DNA from: Curtobacterium sp. VKM Ac-2865
GTDB taxonomy: Bacteria; Actinomycetota; Actinomycetes; Actinomycetales; Microbacteriaceae
Direction: 5' to 3'
Length of the DNA stretch: 64,000 nt
Assembly (NCBI RefSeq): GCF_015350905.1
Contig: NZ_JADKRZ010000002.1
Location: 1 to 64,000, forward strand
A program made the position numbers and the translations under genes. Each line of letters starts with the position of its first letter. The first letter of the stretch is position 1. The notes beneath the pieces were generated by a model. That model saw only the letters and a program-made list of their open reading frames with translations, was not told the DNA's origin and searched no databases. Shown here in pieces: positions 36,741-46,792 of the stretch.

Positions 36741-36775
36741 GCGCCTCCAGACCGGCGGCACCAGCCTGGAGGCGC
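36741..36775. terminator. Bidirectional hairpin between converging genes
   Basis: Perfect 10-base arms GCGCCTCCAG and CTGGAGGCGC around a 15-base loop, between the membrane-protein gene and glpD. It could end both transcripts. Confidence 0.7.
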
Positions 36776-36818
36776 GGCTCCCTTCATCGACGCGCGTCGC
36801 GTCCGACCGGGGCCGGGT

Positions 36819-38690
36819 CTACTGCGGTTCGCTCGTCTTCTCGCCGATGACCTGCTCGTCGGACGCCTTGGCGCCCTCGGCGCCGTCGCTGCGGCCGCCG
36901 CCGGGCACGACGTCGTCCTCGTCGAAGCCGAAGGCGATGTCCGGCGCCTCGAGGCGCACGCGGTCGGCGGCCTCGTCGTCGGGCTGGAGCTGCGACTCGC
37001 GCTCGGCCGCGACGCGCTTGCGGTAGTTGGCGACCTCGGCCTCGGTCTGCTCCTGGTCCCAGCCGAGCACGCCGGCCATCAGCCGTGCGGCGACGGGGGC
37101 AGCGGACTCACCGCGGTCCCAGGCCTCGATCGAGATGCGGGTGCGGCGGGCGAGGACGTCCTCCAGGTGCAGGGCGCCCTCGTGCGAGGCCGCGTAGACG
37201 ACCTCGGCCCCGATGTAGTCGTCGGCTCCTGGCAGGGCCTCGGCGAGCGCCGGGTCCTCCTTCACGAGCTGCAGCACCTCGGTGGTCAGCGTGCCGTACC
37301 GGTTCAGCAGGTGCTCGATGCGGACCTTGTGCAGGCCGAACGAGCGAGCGGTGCGACCGCGCTTGTTCCACGCGGCCGGGTAGCCCTCGGCGCCGAGCAG
37401 CGGGATGTCCTGCGTGGTGGACGCCGGGATCGTGCCGTCCATCGCGGCGACGGCCTCGTCGATGGCGTCCTTGCCCATCACGCGGTAGGTCGTCCACTTG
37501 CCACCGGCGACGACGACCAGGCCGGGCGCGGTGTGGGTGACGACGTGCTCGCGGCTGAGCTTCGAGGTCTGGTCGGACTCACCGGCGAGCAGCGGGCGGA
37601 GGCCGGCGTAGACGCCCTCGACGTCCTCACGCGTCAGCGGGGTCCGCAGGACCGTGTTGACGTGCTCGAGGATGTAGTCGATGTCCGCCGCGGTGGCCGC
37701 GGGGTGCGCCTTGTCGAGGTACCAGTCGGTGTCCGTCGTGCCGACCAGCCAGTGCCGGCCCCACGGGATCACGAACAGCACGCTCTTCTCGGTGCGCAGG
37801 ATCATGCCCATGTTCGACTGGAAGCGGTCGCGCGGGATGACGAGGTGCACGCCCTTGGACGCCCGGACCTTGAACTGCCCGCGGGTTCCGACCATCGCCT
37901 GGGTGTCGTCAGTCCAGACGCCGGTCGCGTTGACGACCTGCTTGGCCCGGATGTCGAACTTCTCCCCCGTCTGGATGTCGTGCGCGTGGGCACCGACGAC
38001 GCGCTCCCCGACCTTGATGAAGCCCTCGATCCGGACCCGCGCTGCGGCGTGCGCACCGTAGGCCGCAGCCGTCCGGACGAGCGAGGACACGTAGCGGGCG
38101 TCGTCGACCTGCGCGTCGTAGTAGGTCATGCCGCCGACGAAGGCGTCCTTCTTGAGGGACGGCATCGACTTCAGCACCTGCGTGCGGCTGAGGTGCCGGT
38201 GGTGCGGGACGCCGGGAGGACGACCGCCGGACCAGCTGAAGGCGTCGTACATCGCCATGCCGATCCCGATGTAGAAGCGCTCCCACACGCGGTGGTTGAG
38301 CGGGTAGAGGAAGCGGACGGGCTTCACCAGGTGCGGGGCGATGCGCTGCAGCAGCAGGCCGCGTTCGATGAGGGCTTCGCGCACCAGGGCGAAGTTGAGC
38401 TGCTCGAGGTAGCGGATGCCGCCGTGCACGAGCTTCGACGACCGGCTCGAGGTGCCAGAGCCCCAGTCGCGCGCCTCGACGATGCCGACGCTGAGACCAC
38501 GGGTCACGGCGTCGAGGGCGCTGCCGCCACCGACGATCCCGCCGCCGATGACCAGGACGTCGAGCTCCTTCGTCTTCAGCGTCTCGATGGCCGCCGCCCG
38601 TTCGTCCGGGCCGAGCTTCGCACGCGGGTCGAACCCCGCCGTGCCGAACGCACCTGTCGGTGCCTTCTTGCCTGAGACCGTCGCTGCCAT
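36819..38690 (-). CDS. glpD: Aerobic glycerol-3-phosphate dehydrogenase
   Basis: FAD-dependent, membrane-associated dehydrogenase converting glycerol-3-phosphate to dihydroxyacetone phosphate and passing electrons to quinone. It has 623 residues. The FAD-binding motif is LDVLVIGGGIVGGGSALDAV (about residue 45), followed by SRSSKLVHGGIRYLEQ, the GlpD signature. The DAO domain (WLVGTTDTDWYLDK) and the C-terminal DAO-C domain are complete. A Glu/Asp-rich tail (DIAFGFDEDDVVPGGG...) extends past the usual end. The start MAATVSG has a GGAGG ribosome site. No glpK or glpF is adjacent; the upstream glycerophosphodiesterase (25.6 kb) could supply substrate. Confidence 0.95.
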   Translation of the reverse strand: MAATVSGKKAPTGAFGTAGFDPRAKLGPDERAAAIETLKTKELDVLVIGGGIVGGGSALDAVTRGLSVGIVEARDWGSGTSSRSSKLVHGGIRYLEQLNFALVREALIERGLLLQRIAPHLVKPVRFLYPLNHRVWERFYIGIGMAMYDAFSWSGGRPPGVPHHRHLSRTQVLKSMPSLKKDAFVGGMTYYDAQVDDARYVSSLVRTAAAYGAHAAARVRIEGFIKVGERVVGAHAHDIQTGEKFDIRAKQVVNATGVWTDDTQAMVGTRGQFKVRASKGVHLVIPRDRFQSNMGMILRTEKSVLFVIPWGRHWLVGTTDTDWYLDKAHPAATAADIDYILEHVNTVLRTPLTREDVEGVYAGLRPLLAGESDQTSKLSREHVVTHTAPGLVVVAGGKWTTYRVMGKDAIDEAVAAMDGTIPASTTQDIPLLGAEGYPAAWNKRGRTARSFGLHKVRIEHLLNRYGTLTTEVLQLVKEDPALAEALPGADDYIGAEVVYAASHEGALHLEDVLARRTRISIEAWDRGESAAPVAARLMAGVLGWDQEQTEAEVANYRKRVAAERESQLQPDDEAADRVRLEAPDIAFGFDEDDVVPGGGRSDGAEGAKASDEQVIGEKTSEPQ

Positions 38691-38805
38691 GGTCGCCTCC
38701 GCGCACTCGCGTGCTGTGCTCAGGAGCACCCGCCGCCCCGCTCCGGAGCGCACATGTGCTCTGCTCAGGCGCCGGGCGTCACCCGGAGGACCGGGCGCAC
38801 CGCCG

Positions 38806-39924
38806 TCAGCGGTGGTACGGCGCCACGACCACTTCTACTCGCTGGAACTCCTTGACGTCGGAGTACCCGGTCGTCGCCATCGAACGACGCAGGGCGCCGA
38901 CGATGTTCGCGCGGCCGTCCCACGTCGGCGTGGGGCCGTTGAGGACGTCCTCGAGCGGGGCGATCGTGCCGACCTCGACCCGGCGGCCGCGGGGCAGCTC
39001 CGGGTGGTGAGCTTCGGCGCCCCAGTGGAAGCCGCCGCCGGGGGCCTCGGAGGCACGGGCGAGCACGGTGCCGAGCATGACGGCGTCGGCGCCCATCGCG
39101 ATCGCCTTGACGACGTCGCCGGCGGTGTCGAGGCCGCCGTCGGCGATGACGTGCACGTAGCGGCCACCGGACTCGTCCATGTAGTCGCGGCGGGCACCGG
39201 CGATGTCGGCCACCGCGGTCGCCATCGGCGCGTGGATGCCGAGCGCGGCGCGCGTGGTCGACGCCGCGCCGCCGCCGAAGCCCACGAGGACGCCAGCAGC
39301 ACCGGTGCGCATCAGGTGCAGCGCGGCCGTGTAGGTCGAGGCACCGCCGACGATCACGGGGACGTCGAGCTCGTAGATGAACTTCTTGAGGTTGAGCGGC
39401 TCGGTGTTCTGCGAGACGTGCTCGGCGGAGACCGTGGTGCCGCGGATGACGAACAGGTCGACACCGGCGTCGACGACCGTCTTCGAGAACTCCTGCGTGC
39501 GCTGCGGGCTGAGCGAACCGGCGACCGGGACACCGGCGGCACGGATCTCGGCCAGGCGCGCGGTGATCAGCTCGGCCTTGACCGGCTCGGCGTAGATCTC
39601 CTGCATGCGCTTCGTGACGTTGCCGTCGGTGAGTGCGCGGATCTCGGCGTAGTAGGGCTCGGGGTCTTCGTACCGGGTCCAGAGGCCCTCGAGGTCGAGC
39701 ACGCCGAGGATGCCGAGCCGCCCCATCTGGATCACCGTCGCGGGCGAGGACACGGAGTCCATCGGCGCCGCGAGGATGGGGGCCTCGAACGTGAAGGCGT
39801 CGATCGACCACTGGACGCTGACGTCCTGCGGGTCGCGGGTGCGCCGCGAGGGGACCACTGCGATGTCGTCGAACGCGTACGCCCGACGTCCGCGCTTGCC
39901 TGCACCGATCTCGACTTCACTCAC
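38806..39924 (-). CDS. guaB3: GuaB3-type IMP dehydrogenase-related protein without cysteine
   Basis: A 372-residue (beta/alpha)8 IMPDH/GMPR-family protein lacking CBS domains. The phosphate-binding and core motifs are present (AYAFDDIAVVPSRRTRDP, APILAAPMDSVSSP, HVIADGGLDTAGDVVKAIAMGADAVMLG). The catalytic loop aligned to GPGSICTTR of GuaB reads GGGAASTTR, with Ser (about residue 222) where the nucleophilic Cys should be, and the whole protein has no cysteine. Normal IMPDH or GMP-reductase chemistry through a Cys adduct is therefore not possible. GuaB3 proteins are common in actinobacteria near guaB, and the true activity is unsettled. Confidence 0.88.
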   Translation of the reverse strand: MSEVEIGAGKRGRRAYAFDDIAVVPSRRTRDPQDVSVQWSIDAFTFEAPILAAPMDSVSSPATVIQMGRLGILGVLDLEGLWTRYEDPEPYYAEIRALTDGNVTKRMQEIYAEPVKAELITARLAEIRAAGVPVAGSLSPQRTQEFSKTVVDAGVDLFVIRGTTVSAEHVSQNTEPLNLKKFIYELDVPVIVGGASTYTAALHLMRTGAAGVLVGFGGGAASTTRAALGIHAPMATAVADIAGARRDYMDESGGRYVHVIADGGLDTAGDVVKAIAMGADAVMLGTVLARASEAPGGGFHWGAEAHHPELPRGRRVEVGTIAPLEDVLNGPTPTWDGRANIVGALRRSMATTGYSDVKEFQRVEVVVAPYHR

Positions 39925-40118
39925 CCGGCAAGCCTAGCGGGCGCAGGGGTGGGCGTGCCCGGGCGGGTGTCGCGGGCGCGGTGCGCGGTGCGCGGGCGCG
40001 GGCGCGGGCGTGGTGCGAGGTTGACCACTCCGTGCGCGGGCACGGGCTCGCACCGTCTGCGCAACGAGGCACCGGCCGGGAGACGGCGCACGGTGCGAGG
40101 GGGCGGCCGCGGGACGGC
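39925..40118. other. Very GC-rich spacer after guaB3
   Basis: The spacer contains short GCGCGGGCGCGG-like runs near 39980-40010 but no gene, hairpin or promoter that I can defend. Confidence 0.4.
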
Positions 40119-40301
40119 TCAGCGCGGGCGGCGGCGCTTCCGACGGAGCATGCGCAGCGTCAGGCCGAGCCCGAGCGCCAGCACGACGAGCACGACGAGC
40201 AGCGCCGCGGCGACCTTCACGAGCAGTGCCGCCCCAATGAAGAGCACCGCGAAGACCACCCACACGAGGATGTCCATCGCGATGCTCGAGACCCGGTCCA
40301 C
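40119..40301 (-). CDS. Small membrane protein with Arg/Lys-rich tail
   Basis: A 60-residue protein with one long or two short hydrophobic helices (MDILVWVVFAVLFIGAALLV, then a second Ala/Val/Leu-rich helix) and a basic C-terminus (LRMLRRKRRRPR) that should lie in the cytoplasm. The GTG start at 40301 has a -10 box TAGCGT 7 bases upstream, consistent with a leaderless gene; ATG 40277 is the alternative. No family is recognised. Single-span basic peptides may modulate membrane proteins, but this is speculation. Confidence 0.6.
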   Translation of the reverse strand: MDRVSSIAMDILVWVVFAVLFIGAALLVKVAAALLVVLVVLALGLGLTLRMLRRKRRRPR

Positions 40302-40488
40302 CTGCGGAACGCTACCTGCTCGGCGGGGGCGAGCCGAGCCTCCAGGCCGTGCGGTTCTGCGCCGCGCCGCGTGGTCACGACACCCCGCCGGTCTCGCGCC
40401 CACCGGTCGCCGTCCGTCGGCTTCGTGCCCCCGAGCCGACCGATCGTGACCACTCGGCGGACGTGAGCCGGGATTCGTGACCGGTCGG

Positions 40489-40542
40489 GGCCTCGCCCGG
40501 AACGAGGGCCTCGCCCTGGGAGAGGGTCTCGCCCGGAACGAG
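40489..40542. repeat. Three tandem 18-bp units
   Basis: Units begin at 40489, 40507 and 40525, each close to GGCCTCGCCCGGAACGAG; the middle one is diverged. Not part of a CRISPR array (no spacers). Confidence 0.7.
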
Positions 40543-40622
40543 GGAAAGGGGCCGTGCGGCGCTGACGCGACTTCGCACGACCCCTCTCGTGCCGGTACCG
40601 CCCCCACAGCGGCACCGGCGAT

Positions 40623-40651
40623 GTCGGCCACGCTCAGTGAGTGCGGCCGAC
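40623..40651 (-). terminator. Hairpin terminator after livF
   Basis: Arms GTCGGCC and GGCCGAC, extended by weaker inner pairs around ACTCACTGAG, 11 bases past the livF stop on the minus strand. Confidence 0.6.
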
Positions 40652-40662
40652 GTCGACTCCGC

Positions 40663-41490
40663 TCACCGAGCGGCGTCGACGTCCTTGGCGAGCGTCCCGA
40701 GGTAGAGCTCGATGACCTTGGGGTCGTCGGCGAGCTCCCGCCCGGTGCCCGAGTACGCGTTCCGACCCTGGTCGAGCACGTACCCACGATCGCAGATCTG
40801 GAGACAGCGCCGCGCGTTCTGCTCGACCATGATGATCGAGACCCCCGCCTTGTTGATGCGACGAGTGCGGATGAAGGTCTCGTCCTGGCGCACCGGGGAC
40901 AGTCCGGCGCTCGGCTCGTCGAGCAGCAGCACCTTCGGGTCCATCATCAGTGCCCTGGCCATGGCGACCGACTGCCGCTCACCACCGGACAGCGATCCGG
41001 CGCGCTGGCCCTTCCGCTCACCGAGGACGGGGAACAGGTCGTAGATGACCTCGAGCCGCTCGGCGAACTTCTTCGGCCGGAGGTAGATCCCCATCTGCAG
41101 GTTCTCCTCGATAGAGAGCGAGGGGAACACATTGTTCGACTGCGGCACGAACCCGACGCCGGCCTGCACGAGCTTGTTGGCCTTCATGTTCGTGATGTCC
41201 TCGCCCTCGAGGGTCACCGAACCGTCGCGGACCGAGACCAGGCCGAAGAGGGCCTTGAGCAGCGTGGACTTGCCGGCTCCGTTCGGGCCGATGATCCCGA
41301 TCAGCTCGCCCGGGTAGCACTCCAGGTCGCAGCCGTTGAGGATGTTGACGCCCGGCAGGTACCCGGCGACGAGCCCGCTGGCACGCATCACCGGTTCCAG
41401 GGTCGCGGTGCCGGATGCTGCTGCCGGACTGGAGGCTCGCCCCGCGTCCGCCCCGCTCGTCGCGTGGGACCCGTTGGTCGCGTCGGTCAT
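40663..41490 (-). CDS. livF: Branched-chain amino acid ABC transporter, ATPase LivF
   Basis: ATPase of 275 residues that powers uptake of leucine, isoleucine and valine with LivG. Walker A is GPNGAGKSTLLKALFG (about residue 70), the signature is LSGGERQSVAMARALMMDP, and Walker B is LLLDEPSAGLSP. An N-terminal Ser/Ala-rich stretch of about 30 residues (including a GRASSPAAAS segment made by a copy of the dispersed repeat) precedes the domain. It is last in a livHMGF operon; its ATG overlaps livG by 4 bases. Confidence 0.94.
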   Translation of the reverse strand: MTDATNGSHATSGADAGRASSPAAASGTATLEPVMRASGLVAGYLPGVNILNGCDLECYPGELIGIIGPNGAGKSTLLKALFGLVSVRDGSVTLEGEDITNMKANKLVQAGVGFVPQSNNVFPSLSIEENLQMGIYLRPKKFAERLEVIYDLFPVLGERKGQRAGSLSGGERQSVAMARALMMDPKVLLLDEPSAGLSPVRQDETFIRTRRINKAGVSIIMVEQNARRCLQICDRGYVLDQGRNAYSGTGRELADDPKVIELYLGTLAKDVDAAR

Positions 41491-42479
41491 CGGGTGGCCT
41501 TCCCGTCGTCGGCGGCGTCGGCCGCGTCTGCTGTGGTGCGGTCGGTCGTGCCGGAGGCGGTGCCGTGGTCACCGTGCGCTTCCTCGGCGACCTCTCCGGC
41601 GAGTTCCTCGTAGGTCTCCTCGGTGAGGAGCGAGTCGTCGCCCAGGTCCGTGTCGTGGTGTGCGCCCAGGTAGGCGTCGATGACGGCCTGGTCGTCCATG
41701 ACGGTCGTGGCAGGGCCCTCGGCGACGACGCGGCCCTCGGCCATCACGACGACCCAGTCCGAGATGTGCCGGACCATGTGCATGTCGTGCTCGACGAACA
41801 GCACGGTCATGCCGTCGTCGCGCAGGGACTGGATGTGCCCGAGGAGCGACTGGGTCAGCGCGGGGTTCACCCCGGCCATCGGCTCGTCGAGCATGATCAT
41901 CATCGGGTCGGACATGAGTGCCCGTGCCATCTCGAGGAGCTTCCGCTGGCCGCCCGAGAGCGAGCCCGCGTAGTCATCTTTCTTCTCGAGGAGCTTGAAG
42001 CGTGCGAGCAGGTCCTCGGCCTTCGCCGTGATCTCCTTCTCGCGCTTGGACCACAGCGGCCGGATGAGCGCGGCGAAGAAGTTCTCGCCCGGCTGGTCCT
42101 TCGCGCCGAGGAGCATGTTCTGCATCACGGTGAGGCGGGACAGCGCCTTGGTCAGCTGGAACGTGCGGACCATGCCGGCGCGGGCGACCTTCGCGGCGCC
42201 GGTGTTGCCGAGCGTCGCGCCGTTGAACTGCCAGCGGGCCTCTTTCCCGCTCGTCGGTTTGTCGAAGCCGGTGAGCAGGTTGAAGAACGTGGTCTTGCCG
42301 GCGCCGTTCGGGCCGATCAGCGCCGTGATGGAGCCGCGCTGGACCTCGAGGTGGTCGACGTCGACCGCGGTCATGCCGCCGAACTTCCGGCTGATGTTGT
42401 CGACCGTCAGGATGGCGTCGGGCTTGGACGCCCCGGGCGTGTGCGACACCGTGGTCGCGGGTGCATGCGGATCAGACAC
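41487..42479 (-). CDS. livG: Branched-chain amino acid ABC transporter, ATPase LivG
   Basis: ATPase of 330 residues. Walker A is GPNGAGKTTFFNLLTG (about 57), the signature is LSGGQRKLLEMARALMSDP and Walker B is MIMLDEPMAGVNP. The family's 20-residue insertion typical of LivG is visible (QPGENFFAALIRPLWSKR region). The C-terminal 70 residues extend past normal LivG with an acidic stretch (DAYLGAHHDTDLGDDSLLTEE) and a Ala/Asp/Thr-rich tail of unknown use. Start GTG overlaps livM by 8 bases. Confidence 0.94.
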   Translation of the reverse strand: MSDPHAPATTVSHTPGASKPDAILTVDNISRKFGGMTAVDVDHLEVQRGSITALIGPNGAGKTTFFNLLTGFDKPTSGKEARWQFNGATLGNTGAAKVARAGMVRTFQLTKALSRLTVMQNMLLGAKDQPGENFFAALIRPLWSKREKEITAKAEDLLARFKLLEKKDDYAGSLSGGQRKLLEMARALMSDPMMIMLDEPMAGVNPALTQSLLGHIQSLRDDGMTVLFVEHDMHMVRHISDWVVVMAEGRVVAEGPATTVMDDQAVIDAYLGAHHDTDLGDDSLLTEETYEELAGEVAEEAHGDHGTASGTTDRTTADAADAADDGKATR

Positions 42480-43458
42480 TGAACGTCAGCTCCTTCTTGT
42501 TGCCGAGGAGTCCCTGTGGGCGGAACACGATGAGGAGCATGAGCGCGACGCCGACGAGCACGTAGGAGAACTGCTCCGCTTGCTGCGCGTTCATGATCGA
42601 GTTCGGGATGAAGTCCCCGGCGATGGTGCGGATGCCGAGCCGGACGACGAAGAACAGCACGGCGCCGAGCACCGGGCCGAAGACCGTCGCCGCCCCGCCG
42701 AGGATGAGTGCCGTCCAGATGAAGAACGTCATCGAACGCCCCATCGCGTCCGGCTGCACCGAACTCGGGATGACGTAGATGATCCCGGCGAGTGCTCCGA
42801 GCGCACCACCGAAGACGAGGGCCTGCATCTTGTACGAGTAGACGCTCTTGCCGAGCGAACGCACGGCGTCCTCGTCCTCGCGGATGGCCTTCACGACGCG
42901 ACCCCACGGGCTGCGCATGAGCAGGAACAGCACCAGCGTGAACAGGGCGACGAGGCCCCAGCCGACGATGCGGATCCACCAGCCGTTGACGCCGTTGTTG
43001 GAGTACGTGAACCACAGGATCGTGGTGGTGCCGTCTGGCAGGAAGCTCAGGGCGTTGAACGGGTCGCGGTAGCTCGAGCCGGTGATGCCGTTCGAGCCGC
43101 CCGTGGTCGTGGTCAGCAGACTCGAGCGTCCGACCATCCGGATGATCTCCGCACCGGAGATCGTCACGATCGCCAGGTAGTCGCCGCGGAGCCGGAGGGT
43201 CGGGATGCCGAGGATGATCGCGAAGACGATCGACACCAGCAGGGCGACGAGGACGGCCATCCCGAGGGGCAGGCCGTTCGTGATCGAGATGGCGAACCCG
43301 TAGGCACCGAGCAGCAGGAACGCCGCCTGGCCCATGTTGACGAGTCCGGTGAGCCCGAAGTGCACGTTCAGCCCGATGGCGGCGAGCGCGAACGCGGCCG
43401 TCGTGGGCGCGAGGGCCTCCTGCGTCAGAGAACTGAGGAGGTTGAGGATGTAGTCCAT
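42472..43458 (-). CDS. livM: Branched-chain amino acid ABC transporter, permease LivM
   Basis: A 328-residue permease subunit with about nine hydrophobic helices. Landmarks are GLTGLVNMGQAAFLLLGAYGF (the family start region), IPTLRLRGDYLAIVTISGAEIIR and GVAGIIYVIPSSVQPD. The gap to livH is 12 bases, and the next gene livG overlaps its end. It pairs with LivH to form the channel. Confidence 0.94.
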   Translation of the reverse strand: MDYILNLLSSLTQEALAPTTAAFALAAIGLNVHFGLTGLVNMGQAAFLLLGAYGFAISITNGLPLGMAVLVALLVSIVFAIILGIPTLRLRGDYLAIVTISGAEIIRMVGRSSLLTTTTGGSNGITGSSYRDPFNALSFLPDGTTTILWFTYSNNGVNGWWIRIVGWGLVALFTLVLFLLMRSPWGRVVKAIREDEDAVRSLGKSVYSYKMQALVFGGALGALAGIIYVIPSSVQPDAMGRSMTFFIWTALILGGAATVFGPVLGAVLFFVVRLGIRTIAGDFIPNSIMNAQQAEQFSYVLVGVALMLLIVFRPQGLLGNKKELTFSV

Positions 43459-43470
43459 GGCGGCGCTCCC

Positions 43471-44892
43471 TTAGCCGATCCGCTCGGCGCGGCCGAAGAT
43501 GCCCTGCGGCCGGAACAACAGGATGAGGATGAGGATGACGAGGGCGGTGGCGTACTTGAAGTCACCGGGCAGCACGAGGTTCGTGAGCTCGACGACGACG
43601 CCGATGATCATCGACCCGACGAGGGCGCCGTAGGCGGTACCGAGGCCACCGAGCGTCACCGCCGCGAACATGAGCAGGAGCAGCTGCAGGCCGGTCTGCC
43701 AGTTGACGCCGTTGAGCACGAGGCCGAGCATCACACCCGACAGCCCGGCGAGGCCGGCGGCGAGCGTCCACACGAAGCGGATCACCCGGTCGACGTCGAT
43801 CCCGGAGGCCGAGGCCAGGGCCGGGTTGTCCGACACCGCGCGGGTGGCCCGGCCGAAGCGGGTCTTCGCGAGGAACAGCCCCGTCAGGATGAGCACCACG
43901 AGCGCGATGCCCATCGCCACGTACGACTGCACGGTCAGGGTCACCCCGGCGAACGTCACCGTCTGGGGGTTGCTCTGCTGGATGCGGACGGTCGAGGCGC
44001 CGAAGAAGTACTGGAACGCGTACTGCGCCGCGATCGAGAGCCCGATGGTGACGATCATCAGCTGCGTGAGGCTGATGCGTCGGCGGCGGAGCGGACTCCA
44101 GATCACCATGTCCTGCAGGTACCCGCTCGCCGCGCAGATGATGACGACGATCACCCCCGCGACCCAGATGTTCATGTGGAGCTGGTTCGCGAACGTGTAC
44201 GCGAGCAGGCCACCGAGGGTCACCTGCTCGCCGTGGGAGAAGCTCGACAGGCCGGTCGTGCCGTAGATCAGCGAGAGGCCGATCGACGCCAGGGCGATGA
44301 GCAGCCCGAGCCGGATGCCCGACACGAACTGCTGCCACGCCCGTGCTGCCGTGACGCTCGTGCCGGCGTCCGACGTGGTGGCGCCCTGCTGGTCGGACAG
44401 CTGGAAGATCTGTCCGGCGTTCGCGTTGAGGTTCGCCTGCACCGTGCGCTTGGCGTCGGCGGCGTTCGTCAGGAACTGGCCCTTGGGCAGCGTGTCCTGG
44501 TCGACGGTGACCGAGTACTGGCCGGCTGCCGGCACGCTCACGGCCCAGCGGCCCTGCGCGGACGTGGTGGACGTCGCCGCGAAGCCCGCGGGCCCTGCCA
44601 CGTCGACGTCCACACCCGCGGCGGGCTCCCGCTTGCTGTCGAGGATCGTGCCCTGGATGCAGCCGTTCGACGTGCTCACGGTGCAGGGCTGGTTCGACGA
44701 CGGGGCCGAGCTGGCGCTCGCCGTCGCTGCGGGGGTGGCGCCCTGGGCGGGGATCGTCACCGCCCAGTCGATCAGGAAGGTCGCCAGGAAGGCCGCGACG
44801 AGCACGACGACGAGCACCAGTCGGCGACGACCTGGCGCACCGGGGCGGAACCGGCGCAACAGCACCGGCCCCGCAGGAGTTGTGGATCCCAC
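43471..44892 (-). CDS. livH: LivH-type permease fused to an extracellular carboxypeptidase-regulatory-like domain
   Basis: First gene of the livHMGF operon, 473 residues; standard LivH has about 290-310. The extra N-terminus has a membrane helix (RRLVLVVVLVAAFLATFLIDWAV, about residues 22-44), a Ser/Ala linker, and a roughly 65-residue beta-sandwich of the carboxypeptidase-regulatory-like type (GTILDSKREPAAGVDVDVAG ... GRWAVSVPAAGQYSVTVDQD). The LivH core then follows (IGLSLIYGTTGLSSFSHGEQVTLGG, SVRIQQSNPQTVTF). Two cysteines flank the domain. The start GTG has GAGAGG upstream. The domain may contact the solute-binding protein or peptidoglycan; inference. Confidence 0.88.
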   Translation of the reverse strand: MGSTTPAGPVLLRRFRPGAPGRRRLVLVVVLVAAFLATFLIDWAVTIPAQGATPAATASASSAPSSNQPCTVSTSNGCIQGTILDSKREPAAGVDVDVAGPAGFAATSTTSAQGRWAVSVPAAGQYSVTVDQDTLPKGQFLTNAADAKRTVQANLNANAGQIFQLSDQQGATTSDAGTSVTAARAWQQFVSGIRLGLLIALASIGLSLIYGTTGLSSFSHGEQVTLGGLLAYTFANQLHMNIWVAGVIVVIICAASGYLQDMVIWSPLRRRRISLTQLMIVTIGLSIAAQYAFQYFFGASTVRIQQSNPQTVTFAGVTLTVQSYVAMGIALVVLILTGLFLAKTRFGRATRAVSDNPALASASGIDVDRVIRFVWTLAAGLAGLSGVMLGLVLNGVNWQTGLQLLLLMFAAVTLGGLGTAYGALVGSMIIGVVVELTNLVLPGDFKYATALVILILILLFRPQGIFGRAERIG

Positions 44893-46625
<1,733 letters not shown>

Positions 46626-46646
46626 CGCACCACCCACACGCCTGAC

Positions 46647-46702
46647 GCCCCCTGGTCAGCGAGACACCGCCGGATCCGGCACCGTCTCGCCAGCCAGGGG
46701 GC
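46647..46702. repeat. 56-bp near-palindrome after guaB
   Basis: Outer 19-base arms match at 17 positions; the 18-base centre contains GCCGGATCCGGC, itself a palindrome. It starts 21 bases after the guaB stop and could be its terminator. Confidence 0.7.
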
Positions 46703-46716
46703 GTCTCGCCGTCCAC

Positions 46717-46790
46717 CCGAGGAGACCGACGCCCCACGGAGACCGGCGCCCCGAGGAGACAGACGTCCCGAGGAGACCGACGCCCCGAGG
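46717..46790. repeat. 17-bp tandem repeat, about 4.4 copies
   Basis: Copies of CCGAGGAGACCGACGCC start at 46717, 46734, 46751 and 46768, with a partial fifth; copies 2 and 3 each have two or three changes. The array lies between converging guaB and the SDR gene and is probably non-coding. Confidence 0.8.
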
Positions 46791-46792
46791 GC

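Larger units (their letters stand above)
40302..40662. other. Spacer with tandem repeat and a repeat-family copy
   Basis: It carries the GCCGAGCCTCCAG word (40333-40345), a GTGGTCACGAC/GATCGTGACCAC inverted pair (near 40371 and 40443), the 18-bp tandem repeat at 40489-40542 and the livF terminator. No gene is supported. Confidence 0.5.

Noticed and set aside
36129..36761. Upstream extension of the antiporter regulatory-subunit frame
   Set aside because: It runs antisense through the divergent membrane-protein gene; the ATG at 36128 has a good ribosome site.
40489..40542. CRISPR array
   Set aside because: The repeats are directly adjacent without spacers, and no cas genes are present.
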